64,000 nt of DNA from an uncultured Prevotellaceae bacterium (lineage in GTDB: Bacteria > Bacteroidota > Bacteroidia > Bacteroidales > Bacteroidaceae), in contig CAMJKP010000006.1 of the NCBI GenBank assembly GCA_946406435.1, positions 1 through 64,000 of the forward strand, written 5' to 3'. Position 1 is the stretch's first letter, and each line of letters begins with the position of its first letter. The notes beneath the pieces were generated by a model. That model saw only the letters and a list, made by a program, of their open reading frames with translations, was not told where the DNA came from and did not search any database. A program made the translations under genes and the position numbers. Shown piece after piece: positions 34,233 through 42,878 of this stretch.

Positions 34233-34828
34233 GTCAGTAACAGGTAACGGGTAACAATAAGAAAATTAGTGTAAGCTGCTGCCTATATTTAATATTTGTA
34301 TATATAATAAGGTATATAAACTCCTTAGAATAATTCTGTAAAATTTTGGCATGCACAAAAATCCTTATTGTTACCTGTTACCTGTTACTGACCGTGATTT
34401 CGTATGCCTATTGAGCGAGACTCTGTTACAGCTTTGGACTATCTAAGCCAAAGATAATGAGGCTGTTATATACAATAGAGCTGGCAGAGTATAGGCAACT
34501 GAGAGTCTCATTAGCATAACAATAAGTATTAAATCATAGCTGATTTACCTTATTCAATATGTTTGAAAAACGATGTAAAAAGTGAAAACCATTCCAAAAC
34601 TATCTCCCAAACTAAATACTGGCTTCAATGAGATTCTGCGGGAACTTTCAGCTCCCTCCAATGTAGTTCCGTTGTAAGTCCGTTGTAAATCCGTTGTAAG
34701 TCCGTTCATCCTATAGTTCTAAGAGCGAAGGTAGAGCGAAGGTATAACGAAGGCATAGCGGAGGTATAACAGCAGTTCTACCCCCATAGTAACAAGTAAC
34801 AGGTAACAATAAGGATTTTAGTGTAAGC
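34233..34828. repeat. Three dispersed GTAACAG heptad copies, two direct and one inverted
   Basis: Copy a (34233-34261) and copy b (34364-34392) are 29 bases each and inverted to one another with one mismatch. Copy c (34788-34813) is in the direct orientation of copy a, and the likeness continues through TTAGTGTAAGC to 34828. Each contains three 7-base units (GTAACAG, GTAACGG, GTAACAA). They lie in an 887-base gap between convergent genes. Apart from these and the 11-bp array the gap shows nothing. Confidence 0.85.
34667..34778. repeat. 11-bp phased array, TCCGTTGTAA then AGCGAAGGTA units
   Basis: Left arm: four units of 11 bases with core TCCGTT (34667, 34678, 34689, 34700). Centre: CTATAGTTCTA. 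Right arm: units beginning AGCGAAGG (34724, 34735), AACGAAGG (34746), AGCGGAGG (34757) and a decayed fifth. The arms are not complementary to one another, unlike the other arrays. Confidence 0.85.
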
Positions 34829-35020
34829 GTACCTAATTTCAAACATAGTACCACCATCAGGATATGCTCTATTGGGTAGGACTATGAATAATTCGGAGTA
34901 ACTTTTTGAGGACATAAAGTTTTTTCCTGTTTTTTTACCAGACACCAATAATAAAATGCGAAACAGCGCTAATCATTTCCAAATCGGAATAATTAGCGCT
35001 GTTCTTGAATTTCTAAGATA

Positions 35021-37603
35021 CTAATTCACAGACTTAATCGTTATGCTGTTCTCTATCAAACTCTTTGTGAACTTCTTGCCCTTATCATTCTTGAAGGTAC
35101 CAGAAGGGCGAGTAACAGTAATGGTTATGTCACCTGGCTTCTCTGTACTCTGTATGGTCACAACAAGTTTTCCGTGGAAGAGCTTCATGTGAGGCTCAAC
35201 AAACATTTCCGTGGAAGTGGCATCGCCGTTACAGATGGCACGAAAACGTCCCTCACCCTTAATAGCGACAAGAATCTCGTCATCCGCATCTGGACATAGA
35301 TTACCGTCCTTATCAAGCATACTCACCGTAATGTAGCTTAAATCCTCTCCGTCAGCCTTGATGGTCTTCACATCAGGTTCAAGCAACAACTGTGACGTAT
35401 AACCAGCGGTACGAATAACCTTCTCTGCAGCAACAGCGCCCGATTCATCGTATGCCACCACCTTCAGTTCACCAGGCTCATACTTAGGATACCAGCGGAG
35501 ACGGAAACGATCCATGTTCGGTGCATTAGAGGTATCATACCTTGCATCCCATCTGTCACCGTTAGGATTAGTCTGACTCTGACCTGTAATCTGATTACCA
35601 CTCTCATCACAGTTGATGAAATGATTCTTCTTTTTCCTGCCCTGTGACTTACCATTTATGAAAAGCTCAGCTTCCTCATAATCCGTATAGACCATAACAG
35701 GGACACCCTTTCCAATTCTTTCCTTATCCCATGTCCAATGTGGAAGAACGTGGAATGTATGCTCTTTTTTGTTCCATACAGAACGATAAAGGTAATATCT
35801 GTCCTTTGGAAGACCTGCAAGATCGCAGATTCCGAAGTATGATGAACGACTTGGCCAATATTCATCGTAAGGAGTAGGCTCACCGAGATAGTCAATACCA
35901 GTCCATACGAATTGTCCTATAGTCCAAGGAAGATCCTGCATATTCTCGAAATCTACATCAGGAAGGTTACTCCAAGGGCACCATTCATTATCGTAACTTG
36001 AGCATTGTCCATCATCATATATAGCATAGTTCGATGTCTTGAAAGGAAACTTATACACACCGCGCGAACTAACTGTAGAGCCAGTCTCTGTGCCAAGCAC
36101 AAACTTCTGTGGAGTCTTGTCATACGCATACTGATAACGATGTGTACGATAGTTGAGTCCCACGACATCCATCGTTGCCGCAACTTTACTCTTGATAGCC
36201 GCATCTACACGGTCAAGTCCCTGAGTGACTGGACGGGTCGGATCAAGTTTATGGCATAGATCCTGAAGTCTCTTTGACCATTCCACACCCACCTTAGAGT
36301 CGGTCTGTTCAGGAATCTCATTTCCGATACTCCACATAACGATACAAGGATGATTACGATGCCCGAGCAGAAGATTTGTCAAGTCCTTCTCTGCCCATTC
36401 CTTGAAGAAGCGCGAATATCCGTTCTTACATTTAGGATATATCCATTCATCGAAACTCTCTGCCATCACCATCATACCAAGCGAGTCGCAGACATCCATC
36501 TGCATCTGCGACGGCATATTATGGGCAGTACGAATAGCATCGCAACCCATATCCTTCATGAGTTTCACCTGTCGTATCAATGCTGCCTTATTAACGGCCG
36601 TTCCAAGCGGTCCAAGGTCATGATGCAAGCACACGCCCTGTATCTTACGCGTCTGCCCATTGAGTCTAAAGCCGTCCTTATCTACTTCGATAGTCCTTAT
36701 ACCCAAATTAGTGTAAGTTTCATCCACAAGCTTTCTCTTGCGGAAAAGACGGGCACGAACCTTATACAGGTATGGAGTCTCAGGTGACCATAGCTGCGGA
36801 TTTGACACGGTAATAGTAGTCTTGATATGCCCATCTGCAGGAACATCATAGTGGCTGCCTGCCTCAAAATTGCCTTCTGCATTCAGAACCTCCACAACGA
36901 ATGCCATGTCATCGTACAGTTTCTGTGCAGCTTCAGAAGCCGGCTTAAGCTGTGTCTCATACTCAACCATTGCCAGTTGCTTGGTTTCACCATAGTTGTT
37001 CACGCCTTTGCCAAATCCTGTTGTACGAATACTCGTTCCCCAGGGGTCTAATGAAACTTCAGGCAAAATCTCCACTTTCACAGGACGATATATTCCCGCA
37101 CCAGGATACCAACGACTACTCTCCTCAAGGTTTACAAGATCAACATTAACCTCATTCTCACCAGCTTTCACAAGCTTTGTAATATCAAGTCGAAAAGCAT
37201 TATAGCCATATGGCCAGTAACCAGCCTTCTGACCGTTGACATACACAGTTGGCTCTGACATTGCACCATCAAACTCTATGACGCAACGCCCCATCTTTGC
37301 AAATCGTTCCTTGTCAATAGTGAATTTTGTGCGATAGTATCCTTTTCCCATCCAAGGAAGGGCACCAGTACGACCACTCTTCTCTGTAGGAGTCTTTTCT
37401 CCATTCTGCTCGATAGTAACCACCTGAAGGTCGTTCTTCTTATCAAATGGCCTTGATATAGCCCAGTCATGCGGAACCGTGACTGGGAACCAGTAGGTTT
37501 TGCTACGAGTAAATTCCCATTGCTTCAGGTTTATTATACTGCGCTGTGCCCAGACATTGATTCCTACGAGCATCAGTATAGCAGTCAATAACGATTTGTT
37601 CAT
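35021..37603 (-). CDS. Secreted GH2 beta-galactosidase
   Basis: Start at 37603 (MNKSLLTAILMLVGINVWAQ) gives 860 residues; the ATG at 37639 would leave almost no leader after the promoter at 37652. The GH2 layout is complete: sugar-binding domain (VTVPHDWAI, MGKGYYRTKF, DGAMSEPTVYVNG, WYPGAGIYRPV), a central sandwich, and the TIM barrel with GVCLHHDLGPLG, acid/base Glu429 in SIGNEIPEQ and nucleophile Glu506 in LGTETGS. Extra C-terminal Ig-like domains follow, as in DUF4982-containing Bacteroidota enzymes. It hydrolyses beta-galactosides outside the cytoplasm. It is a single gene, not in the polysaccharide locus. Confidence 0.92.
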   Translation of the reverse strand: MNKSLLTAILMLVGINVWAQRSIINLKQWEFTRSKTYWFPVTVPHDWAISRPFDKKNDLQVVTIEQNGEKTPTEKSGRTGALPWMGKGYYRTKFTIDKERFAKMGRCVIEFDGAMSEPTVYVNGQKAGYWPYGYNAFRLDITKLVKAGENEVNVDLVNLEESSRWYPGAGIYRPVKVEILPEVSLDPWGTSIRTTGFGKGVNNYGETKQLAMVEYETQLKPASEAAQKLYDDMAFVVEVLNAEGNFEAGSHYDVPADGHIKTTITVSNPQLWSPETPYLYKVRARLFRKRKLVDETYTNLGIRTIEVDKDGFRLNGQTRKIQGVCLHHDLGPLGTAVNKAALIRQVKLMKDMGCDAIRTAHNMPSQMQMDVCDSLGMMVMAESFDEWIYPKCKNGYSRFFKEWAEKDLTNLLLGHRNHPCIVMWSIGNEIPEQTDSKVGVEWSKRLQDLCHKLDPTRPVTQGLDRVDAAIKSKVAATMDVVGLNYRTHRYQYAYDKTPQKFVLGTETGSTVSSRGVYKFPFKTSNYAIYDDGQCSSYDNEWCPWSNLPDVDFENMQDLPWTIGQFVWTGIDYLGEPTPYDEYWPSRSSYFGICDLAGLPKDRYYLYRSVWNKKEHTFHVLPHWTWDKERIGKGVPVMVYTDYEEAELFINGKSQGRKKKNHFINCDESGNQITGQSQTNPNGDRWDARYDTSNAPNMDRFRLRWYPKYEPGELKVVAYDESGAVAAEKVIRTAGYTSQLLLEPDVKTIKADGEDLSYITVSMLDKDGNLCPDADDEILVAIKGEGRFRAICNGDATSTEMFVEPHMKLFHGKLVVTIQSTEKPGDITITVTRPSGTFKNDKGKKFTKSLIENSITIKSVN

Positions 37604-37651
37604 ATGTAGATGGAAATTAGTCATTCTATTTCTTTTCATGAATTATTTCTG

Positions 37652-37659
37652 CAAAAATA
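37652..37659 (-). promoter_or_regulatory. -7 box of the GH2 gene
   Basis: Leftward TATTTTTG; no exact -33 box. Supports a start inside the longer reading frame. Confidence 0.55.
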
Positions 37660-37702
37660 ATAAATTTCTTTAAAAAAGAAAAGTTTTTATGCAAAAAAGA
37701 CT

Positions 37703-37710
37703 TAACTTTG
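37703..37710 (+). promoter_or_regulatory. -7 box of the TSUP transporter gene
   Basis: TAACTTTG lies 41 bases before the ATG; no clear -33 box. Confidence 0.55.
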
Positions 37711-37751
37711 CAGAATAATTTAAGAAATAGAACACTTTTCACTCAAAAAAA

Positions 37752-38477
37752 ATGCAGGAAACAGCGATATTCTTGGTGTTGATGTGTATAGGCGCTTCAT
37801 TTGTGCAACGCGTTTCTGGATTTGGATTCGGCATCTTCATCATGACAGTCCTCCCATATCTCATGCCATCATATGGCGAAGCCACAACTCTTTCAGGATT
37901 ATGCGCCATGAGCATGTGTCTATACATAGTCATTAGCCATTGGAAACATATAAGCTGGAATAAACTTTGGTATCTTCTAATTGTCTTTCTCATAACTTCA
38001 TTCTTCGCCGTCCATTTCGTCAGTCAGGCAGGAGACGGATTGCTGAAGATTCTTCTCGGCATCACACTTATCATTGCAAGCATATGGTTTTCATTATTTG
38101 CTGGGAAGGTGCATATTAAGCCCAATAAGTTTACACAAACGATATTGGGCACCCTCTCTGGAATTATGGGCGGATTATTCGGAATGCAAGGTCCTCCAGC
38201 AGTCCTATACTTTGTTGAGACGACAGAAACTAAGGAGGAATACATGGCTGTGGCTCAGACTTACTTCCTTATAGGCAATATCATGATGACGATATACCGA
38301 GCCTATTACGGATTCCTGACCACTACAGTACTCACCGACTATTGCCTCGGAATAATTGGAGTCATAGCTGGTACAATACTCGGAAGCTATGTTTTCAAGA
38401 GAATTTCATTACCTATCCTAAGGAAAATAATCTACGCCTATATGGCGATAAGTGGTATTAAATGCATATTTTTCTAA
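37752..38477 (+). CDS. TSUP family (TauE/SafE-like) membrane transporter
   Basis: This 241-residue protein with about eight membrane segments starts with the family motif (FVQRVSGFGFGIFIMTVLPYL) and repeats a related motif in the second half (GTLSGIMGGLFGMQGPPAVLYF), as expected for the duplicated TSUP fold. Members export sulfite, sulfoacetate or other organosulfur anions. The substrate cannot be told. It is divergent from the GH2 gene. Confidence 0.88.
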   Translation: MQETAIFLVLMCIGASFVQRVSGFGFGIFIMTVLPYLMPSYGEATTLSGLCAMSMCLYIVISHWKHISWNKLWYLLIVFLITSFFAVHFVSQAGDGLLKILLGITLIIASIWFSLFAGKVHIKPNKFTQTILGTLSGIMGGLFGMQGPPAVLYFVETTETKEEYMAVAQTYFLIGNIMMTIYRAYYGFLTTTVLTDYCLGIIGVIAGTILGSYVFKRISLPILRKIIYAYMAISGIKCIFF

Positions 38478-38489
38478 ATACCAATAAAA

Positions 38490-38534
38490 ATCCCCCCACT
38501 CCACTGCCGCTGCAATAGAGCCAAATGGGGGGAT
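38490..38534. terminator. Bidirectional terminator between TSUP and LRR genes
   Basis: ATCCCCCCA (38490-38498) pairs with TGGGGGGAT (38526-38534). Leftward it is followed by TTTTTATT and rightward by GACTTTT, so it can serve both convergent genes. Confidence 0.7.
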
Positions 38535-38592
38535 GACTTTTACTGAATATGATAAAACTTGTTTCTAAAAGTGGGTCTTTCAAATTACTTCC

Positions 38593-39351
38593 TTAATATA
38601 ATTTAGCATCACCATAATAACCCGCAACAAGAGCAGAAGGTACAGACTTGGTTGAAATACCAAGACTAATATTCTCAAGACTGCTACAATCTTCGAATGC
38701 ATCGCTACAAAGCACACCACCATTTACAGCCAAAGACTTGAGGCTGACTGGAAGCGAGAATTTCATGGTCTTACGACCAATCATGTGAGATACATTATAG
38801 TATTCCTTGCCTGTGCTTATTCCGAATATCCATGAAAGGTCATTCTTATCTGTCTGATCAACCCATATAGCACCATTATAGCCAAGGAAAGGAAGAGACA
38901 CAGATGTGAGGCTAGAACAGCCCTTTAAAGCGTTTCTGCCAATACTTTCTACTGTTGAAGGGATTATTATCTCCTTGAGGGCTGTACACCCCTCAAATGC
39001 ACTCTCTCCAATACTGCGTACTTTATCTGAAAAACGAACGCTCTCCAATCTGTCAAGGCCCTTGAAAAGATTGTCGCCTATGACTTCGAAGCCCTCGTCA
39101 CAATAAAAATCATCTTCTATTATCACGCTCTTAATCTGCTTTCTATACTTGTAGAAAGGAGATTTGTCAAAATGAGAGGTTGAAGCCTCCAGTGGAACCA
39201 CGTGAAGTGTTCCATTGCCATCGATATTCCATACGAAATATGCGGTGCCATCCACGCTTAATGTACTCGGCTCATCAGCCTTACCTACAGTCGCTAAACC
39301 CATGGTTATTACCATAGTAATAATCATTCTGAGATAGAATGCCTTTTCCAT
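38593..39351 (-). CDS. Secreted BspA-type leucine-rich repeat protein
   Basis: The 252-residue protein has a signal peptide (through GLATVGKA) and a few LRR_5 (BspA) repeats: LFKGLDRLESVRFSDKVRSIGESAFEGCTALKEIIIPSTVESIGRNALKGCSSL shows two adjacent units, and AFEDCSSLENISLG a further one. BspA proteins bind host or bacterial surfaces. It is short for the family and ends abruptly within a partial repeat (VAGYYGDAKLY) without a sorting tail, so it may be a truncated member. Confidence 0.8.
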   Translation of the reverse strand: MEKAFYLRMIITMVITMGLATVGKADEPSTLSVDGTAYFVWNIDGNGTLHVVPLEASTSHFDKSPFYKYRKQIKSVIIEDDFYCDEGFEVIGDNLFKGLDRLESVRFSDKVRSIGESAFEGCTALKEIIIPSTVESIGRNALKGCSSLTSVSLPFLGYNGAIWVDQTDKNDLSWIFGISTGKEYYNVSHMIGRKTMKFSLPVSLKSLAVNGGVLCSDAFEDCSSLENISLGISTKSVPSALVAGYYGDAKLY

Positions 39352-39443
39352 AATAAAATAATTTAGATGTTGGAAATAAATGTATTAATAAATTTAGGAA
39401 TATTAGTTACTTCATATCGCTATATGACAAATCCCATTTTTTG

Positions 39444-39451
39444 CAAAGTTA
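39444..39451 (-). promoter_or_regulatory. -7 box of the LRR gene
   Basis: Leftward TAACTTTG; no good -33 partner. Confidence 0.5.
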
Positions 39452-39708
39452 AGCAATTAAATTCACAAAAGCGAACAATATATAATAATATTTAGTGTAC
39501 AGCATACATTCTTGATATAAATCAAGCCAATAGCTCATAAATTAGAGGAAACGCTCAAAAAGCAGCAAAAATATGAGAAATATAGGATTTTGCAATATTG
39601 CATATTTGTAAATATAGCAGAAATATGGCACTTTATGTCAATTTTGCTATTGCGGAATTGTAAAAATCGTTGCATCTTCGGAAACGCAATACTTTTGTCT
39701 TCATTAAA

Positions 39709-39740
39709 TTTGCACACACAAATAATATGTATTAACTTTG
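39709..39740 (+). promoter_or_regulatory. Orphan promoter before a candidate small RNA
   Basis: TTTG (39709-39712), 20 bases, TAACTTTG (39733-39740) is a perfect pair, yet no gene of ordinary size follows on this strand. Confidence 0.7.
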
Positions 39741-39746
39741 CACTCG

Positions 39747-39860
39747 GAAATAAGTGTAAGATTTATGAAAGTGACAGATATATAACAATGTCACAACAAA
39801 AAGGGGAAAATGAGCCATACTTAGTTGTTTGAAACTGGGTCTGGCTCCTTTATTTTTTTA
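39747..39860 (+). ncRNA. Candidate small RNA of about 110 nt
   Basis: Transcription from the orphan promoter would start near 39747. A terminator is formed by GAGCCA (39812-39817) and TGGCTC (39842-39847) with an inner AGTT/AACT, followed by CTTTATTTTTTT. Only two tiny frames lie inside: six codons from 39764 and 14 codons from 39788 (MSQQKGENEPYLVV). A PUL-linked regulatory RNA or a leader peptide is possible; neither is proven. Confidence 0.5.
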
Positions 39861-39916
39861 AGAAAAACACTTAATACTTCAGGAAAACATACAAATATAA
39901 TTTTTACATAACTCTG

Positions 39917-40235
39917 CAACTCGTCACCCTGAGCGATATAAATCTTTATATATCAGAGATTTGTAACGGTGATTCATTTCAAGACACTCGTCACCCACTC
40001 ATCACCCTCACGAGGCATATCTTACTGATATAGAATAAATTGCAAAGACGATTCACCTGTCACCTTTTTTAGGGTGACGAGTGGGGATAGGGTAAATTGT
40101 ACATATAACATTCACGCACTCAACAAGATACAACGATTTGGGTGATGAGTGTGGTGACGAGTGGTATAGGGTGAATCAACGCTGTAAGCCACAATGCAAC
40201 AACAACTTACAACGTTACGGGTGATGAGTGATGAA
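39917..40235. repeat. Cluster of GGTGACGAGTG/GGTGATGAGTG repeats in both orientations
   Basis: Copies of ACTCGTCACCC or ACTCATCACCC occur near 39919 and, as two adjacent 11-base units, near 39986. Inverted forms occur near 40071, 40140, 40152 and 40219. Segments such as ATAGGGTAAAT and ATAGGGTGAATC recur between them. The region has no credible gene. Confidence 0.75.
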
Positions 40236-40332
40236 TTTTTTAAAACTTTTTTTCTGAACACAAAATGGTCTTTCCCTGATTTTGGGTCAAGCCCAAAATC
40301 CATTTCCAACCACCTTTCCTATGCCCTCACTT

Positions 40333-40376
40333 TACCTCCGCTCTTCCTTCGCTTCAAATCCGCTTCAAAGCCGCTC
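40333..40376. repeat. 11-bp phased array, CTTCGCTT/TCCGCTT units, one arm only
   Basis: Four units of 11 bases (40333, 40344, 40355, 40366), core CCGCT or TTCGCT, followed by CTATAGATTGGA, similar to the centres of the arrays at 19612 and 34711. The inverted arm is missing. Confidence 0.75.
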
Positions 40377-40480
40377 CTATAGATTGGACAGATAGCGCAC
40401 ATACAGCAAAGGTTCTTAAGGTGTAAAGGGCATGAAAAAGCGATTTAGGGGGATTTTCTTTTAGTAACTACAAAAGGCAC

Positions 40481-40531
40481 AAAAAAATCGTGCGCCACAT
40501 CTCCGGACAAATGCCGGGAAGTGACGCACGA
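40481..40531 (-). terminator. Terminator of the CBM-protein gene and end of the polysaccharide locus
   Basis: Leftward, TCGTGCG (40525-40531) pairs with CGCACGA (40488-40494) with inner CCGG pairing, then TTTTTTT (40481-40487). Confidence 0.8.
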
Positions 40532-40574
40532 AAGTTTATATTACTCTCTATATTACAAGAGAGATGAGAAATTC

Positions 40575-42620
40575 TTACTTAGCAAGATACTTGTTGCCGT
40601 TGCCGTCAACAACCATACCCTTATAGTCGTTAGATACACGCTGACCAGCGATGTTGAACTTAACGTTAGAGTTGTTCTTCTTAGCTACAACATTGTTGAT
40701 ACCAGTCTGGTTAGGATCTGTACCAAACTCGTAAGGACCAGCATCGCCAACAGCCTTAACGAAGAAGTTCTTCGTACCTGTCTGGTCGATAAGAGACTCT
40801 GTATCGTCAGCAAGCTTCCAAATAACGTCCCTAATTGTGTAGTCACAAGCCTGCTCGATCTCAGCCATGTTGAATGCGATAGTACGCATATCCTTGCCAG
40901 CACAATCATTAGGGATAGTGAATGTCATCTTGAATGTCTTCTCTTCAGTAGAGAAGTTGATAACGTTAGAACCCTCTTCTTCACCAATACAAGTAGTTGT
41001 GATGTAACCACCAGGTGTTGAATGACACTGTGTAGTTGTCTTAGCATCATCAAGAGATGCCTTATACTTGAACTCAATATATGTTACCTCACCTGCATTA
41101 AGAACACGATTAGCCTGGATGAACATCTGGTTGTCCCATGGATCAGCAACCTTATCCTTACCATTCAAAGTGATTTCAGCTGGATTAGCCTTGATGTCAA
41201 GTTTCTCAAACAAATTACCCTTCTTCAAGTCAAATGCAATCTGCTTAGAACCTGGATCAATTGTAATCTCCCATATGCCCTTACCTGGGAGCTTGATAAT
41301 AGCTGAACTTGCCTCAACATAGTCAACGAACTCACCCTCTACGAGCTTGGTTGGACGAATAGTAGCGCCCTTGAATGAAGCGAGAGTACCATAAGCGGTA
41401 GAGATCATAATTTCAGAAACATAATTATCATCAGTACCTACAGTAGCTGTATATTCACCATCCTCTTCCTTAAATGGGGTAGCGTTAGCATAGTCAGGTG
41501 TAGTACCATCAACAGTAGTAACAAAGAAGCCCTCTTCAAGAACAACAGTCTCCCAAGAGAGATCATCGAAATAGAAATCTACTGCAGCCTGATTCTCAGG
41601 ATTTAAGTTGAATGCAATTGACCAACCACCAGCCTGCTTGTCAGAGAATACGAATGTCTTTTCAAAGTCCTGCCACTCAGTAGTGAAGTCAACATCACCT
41701 ACAGCCTCATAGTGGAGGTAGTTAGATGGGTTCTGAAGATGAATCTGAGTATTTGTATGAGCAGCCTGTGAAGCCTTGTAGCGGAACTTGACCCTCACCT
41801 TTGAGCCCTGTTTCCAAGACTGTGGAGATTGAATCCAGAACTGGTTGTCCCATGCTGCAGCATCACCATCTGTATCAGCTATAGCTCCATGAACTACGAA
41901 TACGTGATTGCCTGGCTTGTCAGGATCCTCCTCGATTGTTGCAGGGAATGGATCAGAACCTTCTGTTCCATCTTCATGCATATTCACATTTGTACCCTTC
42001 TGCTTACCCCAAGCACAGATAGTGAAGTTCTTTGATTCATCATTCCATTTTACATTAGGATCAGCCCATGGAGTCTCAGCATCACCATTGGTGAGCATCT
42101 GCTTATATTTTTCCTCTGCTCCAGCAGCTTCCTCATGTGTAATTCTCAAGTATGCGATATCCCATTCACCAATATAGTCACCACACTGGAAAAGGATATC
42201 ACCGCTTGGGTTAGCACCTGCCTCATAGTCAAAAGTACCTTCTACCCACTCTGTAGTAATAGGGAACTGACCATAAGGGTTAATACCAAAGCCAAGGGCA
42301 GAGATGTTCTTTTCAACAGAACCCTTAACCTTGTAGTGAAGGGTATAGACTGTGCCCTCATCAGCCACTACACCACCAATAGGATGGAACTGGGCATCCC
42401 AGCTATTAGTTGTAGCTTCAGTACTTTCGAAGTGAAGGCAACCATTCTTAATAGAGAGGCGAGCTTTTGCTTCATCACTTGCGCCCCAACCATAGAACTT
42501 GATTGTGCTTGCATCACCGTCTTCGAATTTCGAGAAATCAACCTCTGCGTCGATGACGGTTTTTGCATTTGCTCCCAGGAACATTGCCATAAGAGCAACG
42601 AGAGTAAATAATTTCCTCAT
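40575..42620 (-). CDS. Secreted multi-CBM carbohydrate-binding protein with T9SS-like tail
   Basis: This 681-residue protein has signal peptide MRKLFTLVALMAMFLGANA and no catalytic domain that I can recognise. It contains three beta-sandwich regions like CBM4/9/22 modules (about 20-155, 160-355 and 480-625). Two share the signature DNQFWIQSPQSW and DNQMFIQANRVL, followed by FRYKAS or FKYKAS. A short middle domain lies at about 360-460. The end (KFNIAGQRVSNDYKG, then NKYLAK) resembles a type IX sorting tail. It has its own promoter at 42741-42771, just after the GH10-like gene. A role as a cell-surface glycan-binding protein is the best inference. Confidence 0.78.
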   Translation of the reverse strand: MRKLFTLVALMAMFLGANAKTVIDAEVDFSKFEDGDASTIKFYGWGASDEAKARLSIKNGCLHFESTEATTNSWDAQFHPIGGVVADEGTVYTLHYKVKGSVEKNISALGFGINPYGQFPITTEWVEGTFDYEAGANPSGDILFQCGDYIGEWDIAYLRITHEEAAGAEEKYKQMLTNGDAETPWADPNVKWNDESKNFTICAWGKQKGTNVNMHEDGTEGSDPFPATIEEDPDKPGNHVFVVHGAIADTDGDAAAWDNQFWIQSPQSWKQGSKVRVKFRYKASQAAHTNTQIHLQNPSNYLHYEAVGDVDFTTEWQDFEKTFVFSDKQAGGWSIAFNLNPENQAAVDFYFDDLSWETVVLEEGFFVTTVDGTTPDYANATPFKEEDGEYTATVGTDDNYVSEIMISTAYGTLASFKGATIRPTKLVEGEFVDYVEASSAIIKLPGKGIWEITIDPGSKQIAFDLKKGNLFEKLDIKANPAEITLNGKDKVADPWDNQMFIQANRVLNAGEVTYIEFKYKASLDDAKTTTQCHSTPGGYITTTCIGEEEGSNVINFSTEEKTFKMTFTIPNDCAGKDMRTIAFNMAEIEQACDYTIRDVIWKLADDTESLIDQTGTKNFFVKAVGDAGPYEFGTDPNQTGINNVVAKKNNSNVKFNIAGQRVSNDYKGMVVDGNGNKYLAK

Positions 42621-42740
42621 AATAGAAATAATTTAGATTAATAATAGAAATAGATAAAATTATTTATAATATACGTATGAAAATACCCGCTTTCACCTCA
42701 AACTATGGAGATGCGGGACAATATAATAGATTTCTGACTG

Positions 42741-42771
42741 CAAATATAATCTTTATTTTTGAAAATTACAA
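42741..42771 (-). promoter_or_regulatory. Promoter of the CBM-protein gene
   Basis: Leftward TTG (42769-42771), 20 bases, TATATTTG (42741-42748). It allows expression apart from the upstream operon. Confidence 0.65.
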
Positions 42772-42829
42772 CAAAAAACAGATATATTTTTAGAAATATT
42801 AGGCAATAAAGTGTAAAAAAGACGTTTTA

Positions 42830-42864
42830 GGGAGAATTTCGCATAAAAATATACGAAATTCCCC
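42830..42864 (-). terminator. Stem-loop after the GH10-like gene
   Basis: Leftward GGGGAATTTCG (42854-42864) pairs with CGAAATTCTCCC (42830-42841). No T tract follows at once, so it may be a partial terminator or an mRNA-stabilising hairpin. Confidence 0.45.
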
Positions 42865-42878
42865 TTTATTTTAACATT

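Noticed and set aside
39590..39832. 80-codon rightward frame before the candidate small RNA
   Set aside because: It spans the orphan promoter and has no plausible protein features; the 14-codon end of it lies within the transcript and is mentioned there.
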